A stretch of DNA of 64,000 nt, from the NCBI GenBank assembly GCA_029262115.1, contig JAJCZZ010000093.1, positions 42,683-106,682 on the forward strand. Direction: 5' to 3'. Shown in pieces: positions 16,405 to 25,528 of the stretch. The notes beneath the pieces are model-generated. The model was not told the origin of the DNA and searched no databases. It saw nothing but the letters and a program-made list of their open reading frames with translations. Source of the stretch: Gemmatimonadota bacterium. Its GTDB lineage: Bacteria > Gemmatimonadota > Gemmatimonadetes > Longimicrobiales > Gaopeijiaceae. The stretch's first letter is position 1; every line of letters begins with the position of its first letter. Made by a program: the position numbers and the translations under genes.

Positions 16405-16863
16405 CTAGAGCCACCGACGTACGGTCCGCCGGTATTCCCGATAGGTGTCGCCGAACTCCCGCAGCAAGTACGCCTCCTCCTTGACAACCGTAAGACGGTG
16501 AATGGCCACGACCGCCACAAAGGTCAGTCCCAGCGCCCAGAAGTTGTTGTATGCCAGAGAGATGCCGAGCATGAGCGCCGTGAGACCGACGTAGATCGGG
16601 TTCCGGGAGTACCGGAACGGTCCGCTCGTGATGAGGACTGTGGTGGGGAGTCTGTGACTTTCGGTAGTCCCGTGCCTTCTGAACTCGACCTGAGCCCAGA
16701 CGAGAAGCACACCGCCCAGGCCCATCAGCACCCTGCCTCCGACCGTTGACACTGCAGACGAGGGGAACGACAGGGGCCAGAGGCGGCTGGCTCCGAAGGC
16801 GATCACCACCCAGGCCAGCAAGAGCGGGAGCGGATGCAAGGCCCCTGACGGATTCTTGGTCAC
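16405..16863 (-). CDS. Isoprenylcysteine carboxyl methyltransferase-like membrane protein
   Basis: 152 residues with four hydrophobic segments. SGPFRYSRNPIYVGLTALML and KEEAYLLREFGDTYREYRR are the conserved ICMT/PEMT-like S-adenosylmethionine site (RNPxY, E...FG..Y..Y). Bacterial members methylate unknown substrates. I chose GTG at 16863, with GGAGG eight bases upstream inside the end of the esterase gene; a TTG at 16881 is possible. It is co-transcribed behind the esterase. Confidence 0.87.
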   Translation of the reverse strand: MTKNPSGALHPLPLLLAWVVIAFGASRLWPLSFPSSAVSTVGGRVLMGLGGVLLVWAQVEFRRHGTTESHRLPTTVLITSGPFRYSRNPIYVGLTALMLGISLAYNNFWALGLTFVAVVAIHRLTVVKEEAYLLREFGDTYREYRRTVRRWL

Positions 16864-16867
16864 CGAA

Positions 16868-18037
16868 TCATCCTCCGCCAAGCTGCAGTTTGATCTGCTT
16901 CATCTGCTCATACAGGGGCCGCAGCTCGGGGTCGGGCTCGGATTCGTAGAGTCGGATCGCGGTCCCGATGGCTTCGAGACCGCCCTCGCGGTCCCCGCTC
17001 TGGGCCCGCATGACGGCGAGCATGAAGTACGCAACCGGCGATTCGGGATGCTGACGGACATAAAGCTGCGCGGACGTCACTGCCGAGGGCAGTGCCTGCC
17101 CAGCGGCAAACGCCTGGGTGATCTGCTGGAACGCCTCTTCCGTGTAGGTGACCGGTTGTCCGTAGTCGAACGAAAGCCGCTCCAGATGTCCGTTGAGGCC
17201 TTCGCTCCCCCCATCGATCAGCGCCTGCACGGCGTTGGGCAGCGTCCACTCCTCGGCGAAGAACCGCTCGAGGCCCTCGTACAGACCCAGCATCCGGGTC
17301 GTCATGTGCGTCTGTTCTGGAAGGCGCCGCGCGAACCAAGCGAAGGAACCAGAGGTTCTCCCCTGAAGAAGCTCTTCCATTCGAGCAAAAGTCGGCTCCA
17401 GAGCCGGCTCCGCCCCCAGATTCATAAAGAAGAAGGCGTCATCCAGGGCCGAGCTGGACAGGGATCCCGACACCTTGTCCACCAGGGGCCCTCCCACGGT
17501 CGGGTCCAGGAACGGGCTCTGAGCCAGGTAGGCCCGGAACAGTTCGGGCCGCTCTGCCATCGCGTAGATCACCAAGGCCCCGCCATACGAATGGCCTGAG
17601 ATGAGCCGCAGGGGCGCGGCGCGATAATGCTCCCCGACGAAGGGTATGAGTTCCTCTTCGAGGTAGTTCAGGAACTGCAGAGCCTGTCCGGACGGCTGTC
17701 CTCCCGTCGGATTCAGGGGAAGGTAGTCTCGTTCGCGGGTGGCGTTGGCATGAACGCCCACGACGATGACCTCGGGAGCGAGGGCGTTCTGGGCGAGGTA
17801 TCCGGCGACCGCCACCGAGAATTCGAAGTTGGTCTCGCCGTCCAACACGTAGAGGACGGGATAGGCTACATCACTTTGAGATGCATAAGAGTCCGGCAGA
17901 TGGACGGAGAAGGTGCGGTCCTGCGCCGGGTAGACAGAGGGAAGGGTGTGATCGATCTGGCGGGCTTCCTGACCCGCCGCGGCCCACGGCAACATCCCGA
18001 TCGTGAACGTGATGGAGGCAAGAATATTGATTCTCAT
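16868..18037 (-). CDS. Secreted esterase (putative esterase/enterochelin-esterase type)
   Basis: 389 residues. A signal peptide (ILASITFTIGMLPWAAAG) precedes an alpha/beta-hydrolase domain (~30-290): RTFSVHLPDSYASQSDVAYP, VLYVLDGETNF, and nucleophile motif GHSYGG. The C-terminal ~100 residues look like a TPR-type helical tail (VAYFMLAVMRAQSGDREGGL). It likely cleaves an ester outside the cytoplasm. A dyad at 18084-18099 lies upstream. The next gene, an ICMT-like protein, follows directly. Confidence 0.88.
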   Translation of the reverse strand: MRINILASITFTIGMLPWAAAGQEARQIDHTLPSVYPAQDRTFSVHLPDSYASQSDVAYPVLYVLDGETNFEFSVAVAGYLAQNALAPEVIVVGVHANATRERDYLPLNPTGGQPSGQALQFLNYLEEELIPFVGEHYRAAPLRLISGHSYGGALVIYAMAERPELFRAYLAQSPFLDPTVGGPLVDKVSGSLSSSALDDAFFFMNLGAEPALEPTFARMEELLQGRTSGSFAWFARRLPEQTHMTTRMLGLYEGLERFFAEEWTLPNAVQALIDGGSEGLNGHLERLSFDYGQPVTYTEEAFQQITQAFAAGQALPSAVTSAQLYVRQHPESPVAYFMLAVMRAQSGDREGGLEAIGTAIRLYESEPDPELRPLYEQMKQIKLQLGGG

Positions 18038-18083
18038 GACAGGTACCTTTAGGTTTCAGAGTGTCCCTTGTGGGTGTCCATAC

Positions 18084-18099
18084 GATACCCAAGGGTATC
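18084..18099. promoter_or_regulatory. Inverted repeat upstream of the esterase gene
   Basis: GATACCC (18084-18090), AA, GGGTATC (18093-18099) is a perfect dyad 47 bases from the esterase start on the minus strand. It lies in the divergent gap shared with the membrane protein/XRE pair, so the XRE regulator is one candidate to bind it (inference). Confidence 0.5.
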
Positions 18100-18243
18100 A
18101 TTGATGGTCGCGGCAAACAAGAGTGGTGTTGTTGCCCTCCGCGCACAGCGATGACACCTTAGGGTGCCACAATGGCCTACATGGGTGTCGCCACCAGTCT
18201 CGGAGTCCCGGACCTTTGGTCGCGGCGCAAGGGGGAATGACCG

Positions 18244-18741
18244 ATGACGGTAGCAAACGACACAATGGCGGCAGAGGAGCGACCCTCACCGGCGGACATC
18301 GCCGACCGGCATCGGCGTTACGTAGCGCTGGCGATGCTGGCCGCGGCCGCAATGTCACTCGCCAACGCCGCAGAACGGCTCGTTCAGCCCGACCTGGTTG
18401 CAGTAACCGCGTGGGTGCAGGCGGCCATGGTCGTCGCCATCGTGGGGGCACTGATCCCGCTGGGTTTGTGGAAGCTCAGGAACCGCGACGCGGACCTTCG
18501 CTACCTGTACATGAGCGAGGATGGGTTCGTAGCCCAGTCGCTTCAGCGGGCGAAGAGCATCTCCTGGGTCACGACATTTGTCTTCCTCTCGGGACTTGCG
18601 ACCGTTGCGGAGCGGCTCGACTCAGTGCCGTCGGAGGTCTTTACGTATCTGACAACGACGGTGATGCTCGGGGTGTTTAGCGGGGCCTTCCTCTTCCTCG
18701 ATCGGGATGGCGGAGAAGTGCCGATCGGTTCCGATGCGTAG
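18244..18741 (+). CDS. Small four-helix membrane protein, XRE partner
   Basis: 165 residues with hydrophobic segments at about 27-45, 55-75, 103-118 and 132-150 (AMLAAAAMSLANAA, AAMVVAIVGALIPLGLW, TTFVFLSGLATVAERL, TTVMLGVFSGAFLFL). I do not recognise the family by name. Small membrane proteins next to short XRE regulators are common in several phyla, and the regulator start lies inside this gene's last codons. Confidence 0.75.
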   Translation: MTVANDTMAAEERPSPADIADRHRRYVALAMLAAAAMSLANAAERLVQPDLVAVTAWVQAAMVVAIVGALIPLGLWKLRNRDADLRYLYMSEDGFVAQSLQRAKSISWVTTFVFLSGLATVAERLDSVPSEVFTYLTTTVMLGVFSGAFLFLDRDGGEVPIGSDA

Positions 18742-18982
18742 GGTCCGTCTCGAGAACCGGATCCGGGTGTTCCGCGCCGAACATCGCCTGACGCAGCGGG
18801 GGCTGGCCCAACTGATCGGCGTGTCGCGGAAGACCATCAGTACGATCGAAGTGGGGCGGTTCGTTCCATCGACGACGATTGCGCTCCTGCTGGCTCGACA
18901 CTTCGAAGTGCCCGTCGAAGAGATCTTCTGGTTGGAAGACGGTGGGTCAGGAACGTCCGAGCCGCCGGCCTCGACTGACTGA
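18734..18982 (+). CDS. Short XRE-family regulator
   Basis: 82 residues, nearly all one helix-turn-helix domain: LENRIRVFRAEHRLTQRGLA, QLIGVSRKTISTIEVGRFVP, IALLLARHFEVPVEEIFWLE. This is the YozG/Cro-like short form. The ATG at 18734 lies eight bases inside the end of the membrane-protein gene, implying coupled translation; together they look like a regulator with its membrane partner. Confidence 0.9.
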   Translation: MRRVRLENRIRVFRAEHRLTQRGLAQLIGVSRKTISTIEVGRFVPSTTIALLLARHFEVPVEEIFWLEDGGSGTSEPPASTD

Positions 18983-19025
18983 AGAGCAAGCGTCAAACCG
19001 TCGCAAACCGATCCCACCCCGCTCC

Positions 19026-19130
19026 TCAGTTCCCGCCACCGACCGATTCCCGATAGATACGAGCTTGCTCGACGGCCTCATCCATCACCCGCCGGGCACG
19101 CTCCTCCATTCGGGTGGCTTCTTCCAGGCG
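19026..19130 (-). other. Short coding-like fragment, helical
   Basis: The minus strand reads LEEATRMEERARRVMDEAVE then QARIYRESVGGGN and a TGA at 19026-19028. The heptad-like acidic/basic helix is unlike the surrounding Arg/Pro-rich shadows. An internal ATG would give 27 residues. It is probably the tail of a lost gene; it could be a small protein. Confidence 0.35.
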
Positions 19131-19300
19131 GCATCGAGGTCCGGAGGGCCCTCCGTGCGTTGCGACGCCAGCCCGGTTCGTCCCTCACGGCGGTGGTCGT
19201 GCTGGGCATGGGCATCGGGCTGAGCGCGTTCATGTTCTCCGTGATCTTCGGCATGTTCCACCGGCCCCACCGCCGGACGGGCCGGGGTGGGCTCCATTTA
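19124..19300 (+). pseudogene. ADOP-type permease, N-terminal remnant
   Basis: IEVRRALRALRRQPGSSLTA, VVVLGMGIGLSAFMFSVIFG and MFHRP match the first transmembrane segment of MacB/ADOP permeases (LRRxPGFT...LGIG.NTA.FS). The rest (about 800 residues) is missing. This is a sixth copy of the permease type in the window, already decayed. Confidence 0.7.
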
Positions 19301-20120
19301 CGGTTAGGTGACGACCACTCGTGTCCTTTCCGTCCAAGGCTCCGATCGCAACGCGGAGGTCGTGTCGGGATGCCCTTTATCTGGAGCATGACCGGGGCAG
19401 CATGGAAATCCGCGAGATCGAGGCGGTCGACTGACTGTGTCCGGGGGCACGGGGGGGTCGTGGGAGGTCGGTGAGCCGGAATGGGCCTCAGGGATGCGCG
19501 GTTGGGCGGGGGATGGAGCTGAGGTTTGTGGGCGAGGCCTTCACCCCACGCAACGTGCGTTGCGCGGGAGCCCCGGTTCGAGGTCGAGGTCGAGGTGGAG
19601 GCGGAGACGACGGGCGGATCGGTCAGAAACGCGAGGGATCTTCATCTCGGCGGACCACGCTTCGCGCGGTGCCCGGCGGGACAGAGGCGGGGGAGCACAT
19701 CGTAGATCCGCGCGAGCAGGACAGCCCAGCGACCCACGCTTCGCGCGGGTGCCCCCAGCAGGGGAGGCGGGCTCAGGCACCGGCTCGAAGGACACGCCGG
19801 GTGATGCTGCGTCTACGTGGTCGGCGGCGCCTCGGACATACGCTCGGCTCGACCGAACGCCACGACGTGGGGCATGAGCCTGGCATTCGGAGCCAGGACA
19901 CCGTGGTAGCGGTGGCGATGAACACGGGGGGGCGGGACGAACTTCGAGAGGGCCATGAATGAACTCAAGAGGCGTGGGCAGCAGCTCTCAGTGCGGCCGT
20001 GAACGTCGGGTTTCCCGAAGCAGGCCGAGAGGCCCGCCTTGTCGAGGAGCATCCCGCGCAGTATGATACATCAGTCAGCGAGGCATCGTAGATCGGGGTA
20101 ACCGTGGGAGGCGGCATCGA
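19301..20120. other. Gene-free, decayed stretch
   Basis: Frames here are Arg/Gly-rich shadows and I see no real gene. Two imperfect copies of an ACGCTTCGCGCGG-containing segment occur near 19659 and 19738. A short dyad CGCAAC-GTGC-GTTGCG lies near 19552. The dispersed repeat at 19485 is listed separately. Confidence 0.5.
19485..19521 (+). repeat. Dispersed repeat, copy 1 (37 bp)
   Basis: GCCTCAGGGATGCGCGG, one T/A difference, TGGGCGGGGG, a one-base gap, TGGAGCTG: the same run occurs at 33229-33264. Both copies lie just after a truncated gene remnant in gene-free DNA. Confidence 0.65.
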
Positions 20121-20450
20121 ATGAGCGGAAGCGACCTGTTCACGGGGACCCTCGAGATCCTGATCCTCAAGACCCTGCTCGCGGGAACACTGCACGGCTA
20201 TGGGATCGGACGCCGACTCAGGGCTCGCACCGACGGTGTGTTGTCCGTGCGGGAAGGCGCGCTCTATCCGGCGCTACAGCGCCTCCAGACGAACGGCTTT
20301 ATCAAGGGTGCGTGGGGTAAGACCGAAACCGGCCGGCGCGCCAAGTCTTATGAGCTGACCACCGAGGGCCGCGACTTCCTGGCGTCCGAGACACGCCGCT
20401 GGGAACAGTTCTCGGGCGCTGTCGCCGAGATCCTCGAAGAACCGAGCTGA
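20121..20450 (+). CDS. PadR-family transcriptional regulator (pair 2)
   Basis: 109 residues. LEILILKTLLAGTLHGYGIG, REGALYPALQRLQTNGFIKG and RAKSYELTTEGRDFLASET are the standard PadR winged-helix motifs. GGAGG precedes the ATG. The permease gene starts ten bases after its stop, so the two form one unit. Confidence 0.92.
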   Translation: MSGSDLFTGTLEILILKTLLAGTLHGYGIGRRLRARTDGVLSVREGALYPALQRLQTNGFIKGAWGKTETGRRAKSYELTTEGRDFLASETRRWEQFSGAVAEILEEPS

Positions 20451-20460
20451 GGACGCGGTC

Positions 20461-23157
20461 GTGTCGCTCGATCTTCCCGGCTTTCGCCGGCAGCTTCCGG
20501 AGGAGATCCGCGAGGAGATCCGATTCTATCTGGAAGAGCGTGCGCGGGAGCTGAAGGAGCAAGGGATGTCGGAGGACGAGGCATGGCGCGCAGCGCTCGC
20601 TGCCTTCGGGGACGTAGGAGAAATCGAAGCGGAAGTAGAGGCGATCGCTCTGGCGGGTGGGAGGTGGAGTTTGGGTAGGGAACGCTGGGCATCACTCGCG
20701 AGGGACCTCAGGTACGCGATACGGAGCCTCAGCAAGAGCCCCGGATTCACGCTGGTGGCGCTGTCGACGTTGGCGTTGGGCTTGGGCGCCAACACTGCGA
20801 TGTATGGCCTGGTCCACGCGGCACTCTTCACGCCGCCGCCCGTTGAGGCGGCGGACGAGCTGGTCGCGGTCTACACGACGAGCCGTCGTGGCTTTCCCCG
20901 CAGCGCGACCTCCTATCCCGACTTCCTGGACTACCGCGCCGAAGCGACGCTGCTCGAGGACCTTGCCGGAAGCTCGACGCTCCCCGCAAGCCTCGGAGAC
21001 GACGAGCGGGGAGCACGCTTCATTTCGCTCCTCGCCGTGACCGGAAACTATTTCGACGTGCTCGGAGTCGATGCGCGTCTCGGCCGCCTCATTGCGCCGA
21101 GCGACGACATCTTGAGGGCGGGCGAGGGAGTGATGGTCCTCTCCCATGCCCTTTGGGCGAGCCACTTCCTCGCGGACCCCGAAGTGGTCGGGTCGACCGT
21201 GCGCTTGAATGGGGAGTCGTTCATGGTCGTGGGCGTGACCGAGCCGGACTTCACAGGACTGAGTCTGGACTTCAGGCCCGACGCGTGGTTACCGATGCAG
21301 TCCGCCGGTGCGATTTCCGAGGGCGCGATGGGCCACCCGGAGATTTGGGAGAGCCGCGGGGATCGCTGGATGGGTATGTCGGTCGGGCGGATGGTCCGTG
21401 GCGCCAGGGTCGAGCAGGTCAGAGCGCAGTTCTTACAGATATCGGAGCGTCTCAAGCTGGAGTGGGGTGACGCGCGCGGCACCAGGGATACGACCGTGGA
21501 CCCGCTCGCATCCTACGCGTTGCCCAACGGCGCCGAGGCTCAGGTGACGCGGTTCGTCTGGCTCCTGCTGGGCGTCGTGGGCGTCACGTTACTTCTCGCC
21601 TGTGCGAATCTGGCGAATCTCGTGTTGGCCCGTGCCACAACACGCAGGCGTGAAGTCGCGATTCGACTGGCGATGGGTGCCAAACGCATCGACCTCGTAC
21701 GCCAGCTCCTGATGGAGAGCACGTTGCTCGCGGTGACAGGAGGGCTACTCGGACTCGGTGTCGCCGTGGGGCTTCTGGATCTCCTGGGCGCGTTCCAACT
21801 ACCGGGTGGCGTATCGATCGAAAGCCTGGGAGCGGGGCTCGACCAGCCGGTGCTCCTGTTCACGCTCATTGCATCCGTCCTCACCGGGATCGTCTTCGGC
21901 CTCGTACCGACGCTGCAGGCGAGCCGACCCGATCTCGTGAGCTCTCTGAAGGGAGAGGGTTCGACACGGACACGGCGAGGAGGGAACCAACTCCGCAAGG
22001 GACTGGTCGCGACACAGGTCGCACTCTGTCTCGTGCTGATGATCGGGTCCGGTCTCTTTCTACAGACGCTCCGCGAGGGGATGTCTGCGGATATGGGCTT
22101 CGACCCCACAGGTATCGCATTGGCTCGCGTGAATCTCGGACTCCTCAATTACGAGTCCGCCGACGGGATGGCGTTTCTCGGTGACCTTCGCTCGCGCCTG
22201 AACAGTCGACCGGAGGTGCTGGCCGTCAGCGCGTCGACGCGCGTTCCGCTTCAGGACGGCGGAGCCCGGGGCTTCTTCATCGACGTGCCCGGATACGAAC
22301 CGACGCCCGACGAAGAGCTGAGGGTCGATCTCGTGGGCGCCTCGGACAGCTACTTCGAGAGCCTCTCGATTCCGATTCTCGAGGGGCGCGGCATCGAGGC
22401 CACTGACGTGCCCGGTGCCCAAGCGATCGCGGTGATCAGCCAGTCCATGGCGGCGAGGTACTGGCCTGGCCGGAGCGCGCTCGGGCGCACGATCATGCTC
22501 GGTGAGTCCGCGCTCACGGTTGTGGGCGTGGCCGAGGATGTCTCGTGGCAGACACTGAACGATGAGCCGACGAACTTCGTCTACTACCCGCTCGCGATGA
22601 CGGCGAATTGGTCGACGGGCTTCATTACGGTGGCCGCACGCTCGACCGGCGATCCCAGGGAGACGATGGGGACGCTCCGATCGGAGATCACCGCGTTGGA
22701 GGCGGACGCCCCGATCACGTCGCTCCTCACCATGGAGGACCAGGTTCGAAACATCCTCACGGCCCAGGAAGTGGGCGCCGTACTCCTGAGCGGCTTCGGG
22801 GCACTGGCCCTCCTGCTGGCGACGATCGGCATCGCGGGCGTGGTAACGTACACGGTGCGGCAACAGCGCCGGGACATCGGGATCCGCATGGCGCTCGGTG
22901 CGAAAAGTGGATCGGTGGTGAGCGAAGTCGCTCGGGGTCTCGCCCTCCCGGTAGGGCTAGGGCTGCTAGCGGGCCTGGTTGGCGCTGGGTTGCTGACGCG
23001 GACGGTGGAAAGCTTCCTCTTCGGTGTCAGCCCGACCGACGTGGGCACGTACGCGACCGTGACCGCAGCGCTGCTACTGGTCACGGTCGTCGCGACCTTT
23101 GTGCCGGCTCGCAGGGCCACGTCCGTCGATCCGATCGAGGTGCTCAAGGCGGAGTGA
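20461..23157 (+). CDS. ADOP-type FtsX/MacB-like permease (pair 2)
   Basis: 898 residues, GTG start. The N-terminal ~75 residues are a soluble permease-prefix domain (LPEEIREEIRFYLEERAREL, EDEAWRAALAAFGDVGEIEA). Two MacB core/FtsX repeats follow: LARDLRYAIRSLSKSPGFTL, LLLACANLANLVLARATTRR near 380, and TYTVRQQRRDIGIRMALGAK near 800. No ATP-binding subunit is adjacent. The function of orphan permeases of this type is not established; efflux or envelope signalling is the usual guess. Confidence 0.92.
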   Translation: MSLDLPGFRRQLPEEIREEIRFYLEERARELKEQGMSEDEAWRAALAAFGDVGEIEAEVEAIALAGGRWSLGRERWASLARDLRYAIRSLSKSPGFTLVALSTLALGLGANTAMYGLVHAALFTPPPVEAADELVAVYTTSRRGFPRSATSYPDFLDYRAEATLLEDLAGSSTLPASLGDDERGARFISLLAVTGNYFDVLGVDARLGRLIAPSDDILRAGEGVMVLSHALWASHFLADPEVVGSTVRLNGESFMVVGVTEPDFTGLSLDFRPDAWLPMQSAGAISEGAMGHPEIWESRGDRWMGMSVGRMVRGARVEQVRAQFLQISERLKLEWGDARGTRDTTVDPLASYALPNGAEAQVTRFVWLLLGVVGVTLLLACANLANLVLARATTRRREVAIRLAMGAKRIDLVRQLLMESTLLAVTGGLLGLGVAVGLLDLLGAFQLPGGVSIESLGAGLDQPVLLFTLIASVLTGIVFGLVPTLQASRPDLVSSLKGEGSTRTRRGGNQLRKGLVATQVALCLVLMIGSGLFLQTLREGMSADMGFDPTGIALARVNLGLLNYESADGMAFLGDLRSRLNSRPEVLAVSASTRVPLQDGGARGFFIDVPGYEPTPDEELRVDLVGASDSYFESLSIPILEGRGIEATDVPGAQAIAVISQSMAARYWPGRSALGRTIMLGESALTVVGVAEDVSWQTLNDEPTNFVYYPLAMTANWSTGFITVAARSTGDPRETMGTLRSEITALEADAPITSLLTMEDQVRNILTAQEVGAVLLSGFGALALLLATIGIAGVVTYTVRQQRRDIGIRMALGAKSGSVVSEVARGLALPVGLGLLAGLVGAGLLTRTVESFLFGVSPTDVGTYATVTAALLLVTVVATFVPARRATSVDPIEVLKAE

Positions 23158-23246
23158 GCGCAGCCGCAGCCCCCGCAAGTTCAGGTTCAGTCCTGGGTGC
23201 GCCGCCCGTAGATCTTGGCGACACCCGACGCGGCCACGCTCAACCG

Positions 23247-23552
23247 TTAGTCGGTTGGACCCTCTTCGATTTCTTCAGGGTGCTGCGCTTCGACGTTCGC
23301 CGACCGTCCCGACAGGACCTGCTTCGAGACGAGGCGCTCCGTGAACCTTGACTGCTCCCTGACCTCCTCGAGTTCTCGTCGCACGATCTCAAGATCGTCA
23401 CGCAGTGCCTGTAAATCATGCGGCAGACTCTTGCTACCAGTCGTGCTCTCCAAGGTCCTAAGCCGGCCAAAGATCACATAGAGCACCGCGGACATGGACG
23501 CCGATCCGACCACCGCCGCGAGGATGACCAGTACCATCGCGAGCATCAACAT
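23247..23552 (-). CDS. Small membrane-anchored coiled-coil protein
   Basis: 101 residues: an N-terminal membrane helix (LMLAMVLVILAAVVGSASM), then a coiled coil (DLQALRDDLEIVRRELEEV) and an acidic tail. GGAGTTGAG precedes the ATG at 23552. The arrangement recalls small PspB-like or anti-sigma-like membrane proteins, but I cannot assign a family. It begins two bases after the P450 remnant's stop and may have been part of that transcript. Confidence 0.7.
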   Translation of the reverse strand: MLMLAMVLVILAAVVGSASMSAVLYVIFGRLRTLESTTGSKSLPHDLQALRDDLEIVRRELEEVREQSRFTERLVSKQVLSGRSANVEAQHPEEIEEGPTD

Positions 23553-23553
23553 C

Positions 23554-24015
23554 TCAACTCCATGTGGAAGATCGGTTTGGCCGCACCGTCCGCGTCACTG
23601 ACTCGCACGGCTTCAGCGGGCACCTCGTGTGCAGGATCCTTATCTCAAGACCGTGCGGACGCATGACGTGAATCGGAATCGAGGTAGCTCCACGTAAGTG
23701 GAGCCCTCTACGCCATTTGATCCGCTTTCTTCGCCCATCCAGCCCGATGCTCGCCGTACGATCGAGACGGGTGGCAAACGCAATTCCACGGCCGCCGAAA
23801 ACAAATCGTGCGCAGGCACTGGGCACGTTCGCGCGGTCCTTCACCAGCCGCGGATCGAGCAGCGATTGTTGCGCGGCCCGGTAACCCGCCACGAGGACCA
23901 CCGAGCGCCTGGCGGTGAGTCGAACTCGAACAACGCGGGGACCATCGCGGACCACGGCCAGCGTCGGGAATGGATTCGCCCGGAACTGGGCTGACGCAAC
24001 GTCGACCGACGTCAA
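23554..24015 (-). pseudogene. Cytochrome P450, internally deleted remnant
   Basis: The ATG at 24015 overlaps the TetR stop as ATGA. The first ~62 residues match the P450 N-terminus (FRANPFPTLAVVRDGPRVVR, VVLVAGYRAAQQSLLDPRLV, KDR). The frame then jumps to material like the heme loop and C-terminus: FVFGGRGIAF without the following Cys, then RIKWRRGLHLRGATSIPI, like the usual 'RWRPGLHLRGL..LPV' end. About 250-300 residues, including the I-helix and the heme cysteine, are missing, so it cannot be a P450 enzyme. Confidence 0.65.
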
Positions 24016-24617
24016 GGATCGGTCAGGCGGGTGGCAACCCCGTCAGCCAATAGCTCGAGCACTTGGGACAGTTGATCGCGGCCAACGACATCGGCATGGA
24101 GTGTTACCACGTAGAAGGCCCTGAGCACCGCAAGCAGCAGCGGACTCTCCACCCTCACGTGAGCGCCGTCGCGTCGCCACGTCTCCAATAGACCATCGAA
24201 GAACATCACATCCCTGATCTGATGAGCCGCGGCCACTGCTGGCTCCACCTCCCGGAACAGGACGGACGCCTCCAGCGGGTCGAGAACGACTCCGAGCAAT
24301 GGCTCCTCGCTGAATGTGTCGAAGTGAAAGTGCAGGAGCTCCCTCAAGCGCGTCCGCCCGTCCGAGGGCTCCAGCCTCCGATCGGCGTCGGTGAGCCTGA
24401 GCCTGAGCTCGTCCTCAACGGTTTCCGCGACCGCGATGAAGGCCGCGGCCTTGGACTCGAAGAAGTGATAGAACGTGCCCTTGCTGATTCCGGTATCACG
24501 GGAGATCCCGCCCACCGTCGCTTTGCGGTATCCGAACCGGGTGAAGTGGCCCCGAGCTACTTCGAGAAGCCGCGTCTGGATCGCTTCCCGGTCCTGCTCT
24601 GAGAACGCTCTCGGCAC
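24012..24617 (-). CDS. TetR-family transcriptional regulator
   Basis: 201 residues from GTG 24617, which has AGGAG seven bases upstream; an ATG at 24710 would add an unconserved leader. The HTH is clear: LLEVARGHFTRFGYRKATVG, ISRDTGISKGTFYHFFESKA. The C-terminal ligand domain has no recognisable specificity. It is divergent from the NAD(P)-binding gene and coupled to the P450 remnant, so it probably once controlled both. Confidence 0.88.
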   Translation of the reverse strand: MPRAFSEQDREAIQTRLLEVARGHFTRFGYRKATVGGISRDTGISKGTFYHFFESKAAAFIAVAETVEDELRLRLTDADRRLEPSDGRTRLRELLHFHFDTFSEEPLLGVVLDPLEASVLFREVEPAVAAAHQIRDVMFFDGLLETWRRDGAHVRVESPLLLAVLRAFYVVTLHADVVGRDQLSQVLELLADGVATRLTDP

Positions 24618-24731
24618 CCGGAGACTCCTGAAAAAGGCGAAGCACGGCCGCGTTGATAGCGGCGCTTCACGATGGGGAGGGGGAGCCAACTCCTCCGTCA
24701 CGCCACCCATGATATGAACCTATGGCCTGAT

Positions 24732-24772
24732 TGACAATACGGTCACACGTGGTTTCCGTTAGTTCGTTGTCA
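24732..24772. promoter_or_regulatory. Divergent promoter region with possible TetR dyad
   Basis: TGACAA at 24732-24737 and its complement TTGTCA at 24767-24772 flank the centre of the only AT-richer stretch between the two divergent genes. TTGACA at 24731-24736 could be a -35 box, though I see no good -10 at the right distance. Confidence 0.35.
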
Positions 24773-24786
24773 TACGGAGGAGTGAC

Positions 24787-25500
24787 ATGGACATCGTCGT
24801 GCTCGGCGCCTCGGGCCGCTGCGGATCGTGGGCAACCCGGCTCGCGTCGCAGCGAGGTCATGATGTGACCGCTGTCGTTCGCCCATCCTCCCTCTACTCG
24901 CCACCCCCCGGGGTTCGCGTTCGCAGAGGGGAAGCAACGGACCCGGCGTTCCTCGGTTCGGCCCTTCGAGGCCAGAGCGTGATCCTGTCTTGTCTCGGCC
25001 TGCGGCGTGATACGATCTCACCGTGGTCGCGGCTCCGATCTCCGCCAGATCTCGTGCAGAGAGTCACTGGCCTGCTACTGGGTACTGTAGACCAGGACGC
25101 TCGGGTCATCTGGATCAGTGCGGGCGGGGTGGGTGCAAGCGAGCGCCTCACCGATTGGGCCGTGAGGCGGCTGATAGGCTCCGGCAGCGTTCGCGTGGCC
25201 TATGAGGACCTCAATGCGGCGGAAGGTATGGTGAAGGCCGCCGGGAGGCCTTGGATCGCCGTACGCCCCGTCACTCTGGTTCCAGGAGGACCAAAGGCTC
25301 ACGTTGGTCAAGTTCGCAGGTACGGACTGTTCTCGACGATCAGACGGGGCGACGTCGCGAAGTGGATGCTCGACGTCGCCGACGGGTCGCGACCGTGGCG
25401 TGACGACAGCGTATTACTCGGGTCTCTCCCGGCGACCAGCGGTCCGACCGTTCCTAGGGCCGGTATCCGGGCCACTCCATGTTCAGTGGAAAAGCTGTGA
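24787..25500 (+). CDS. NAD(P)-binding Rossmann-fold protein (NmrA/SDR-like)
   Basis: 237 residues. MDIVVLGASGRCGSWATRLA is the nucleotide-binding GxxGxxG start, followed by HDVTAVVRPSS, GEATDPAFLGSALRGQSVIL and VIWISAGGVG. It is an atypical-SDR/NmrA-like protein of unknown substrate. GGAGG lies upstream of the ATG. It is divergent from the TetR gene, a common arrangement for a regulator and its oxidoreductase target. Confidence 0.87.
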   Translation: MDIVVLGASGRCGSWATRLASQRGHDVTAVVRPSSLYSPPPGVRVRRGEATDPAFLGSALRGQSVILSCLGLRRDTISPWSRLRSPPDLVQRVTGLLLGTVDQDARVIWISAGGVGASERLTDWAVRRLIGSGSVRVAYEDLNAAEGMVKAAGRPWIAVRPVTLVPGGPKAHVGQVRRYGLFSTIRRGDVAKWMLDVADGSRPWRDDSVLLGSLPATSGPTVPRAGIRATPCSVEKL

Positions 25501-25528
25501 GAAACTCCGATTGCGTTATCGGGGCCAC

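Noticed and set aside
19659..19770. CRISPR-like repetition of ACGCTTCGCGCGG
   Set aside because: Only two imperfect copies and no regular spacer; no cas genes in the window.
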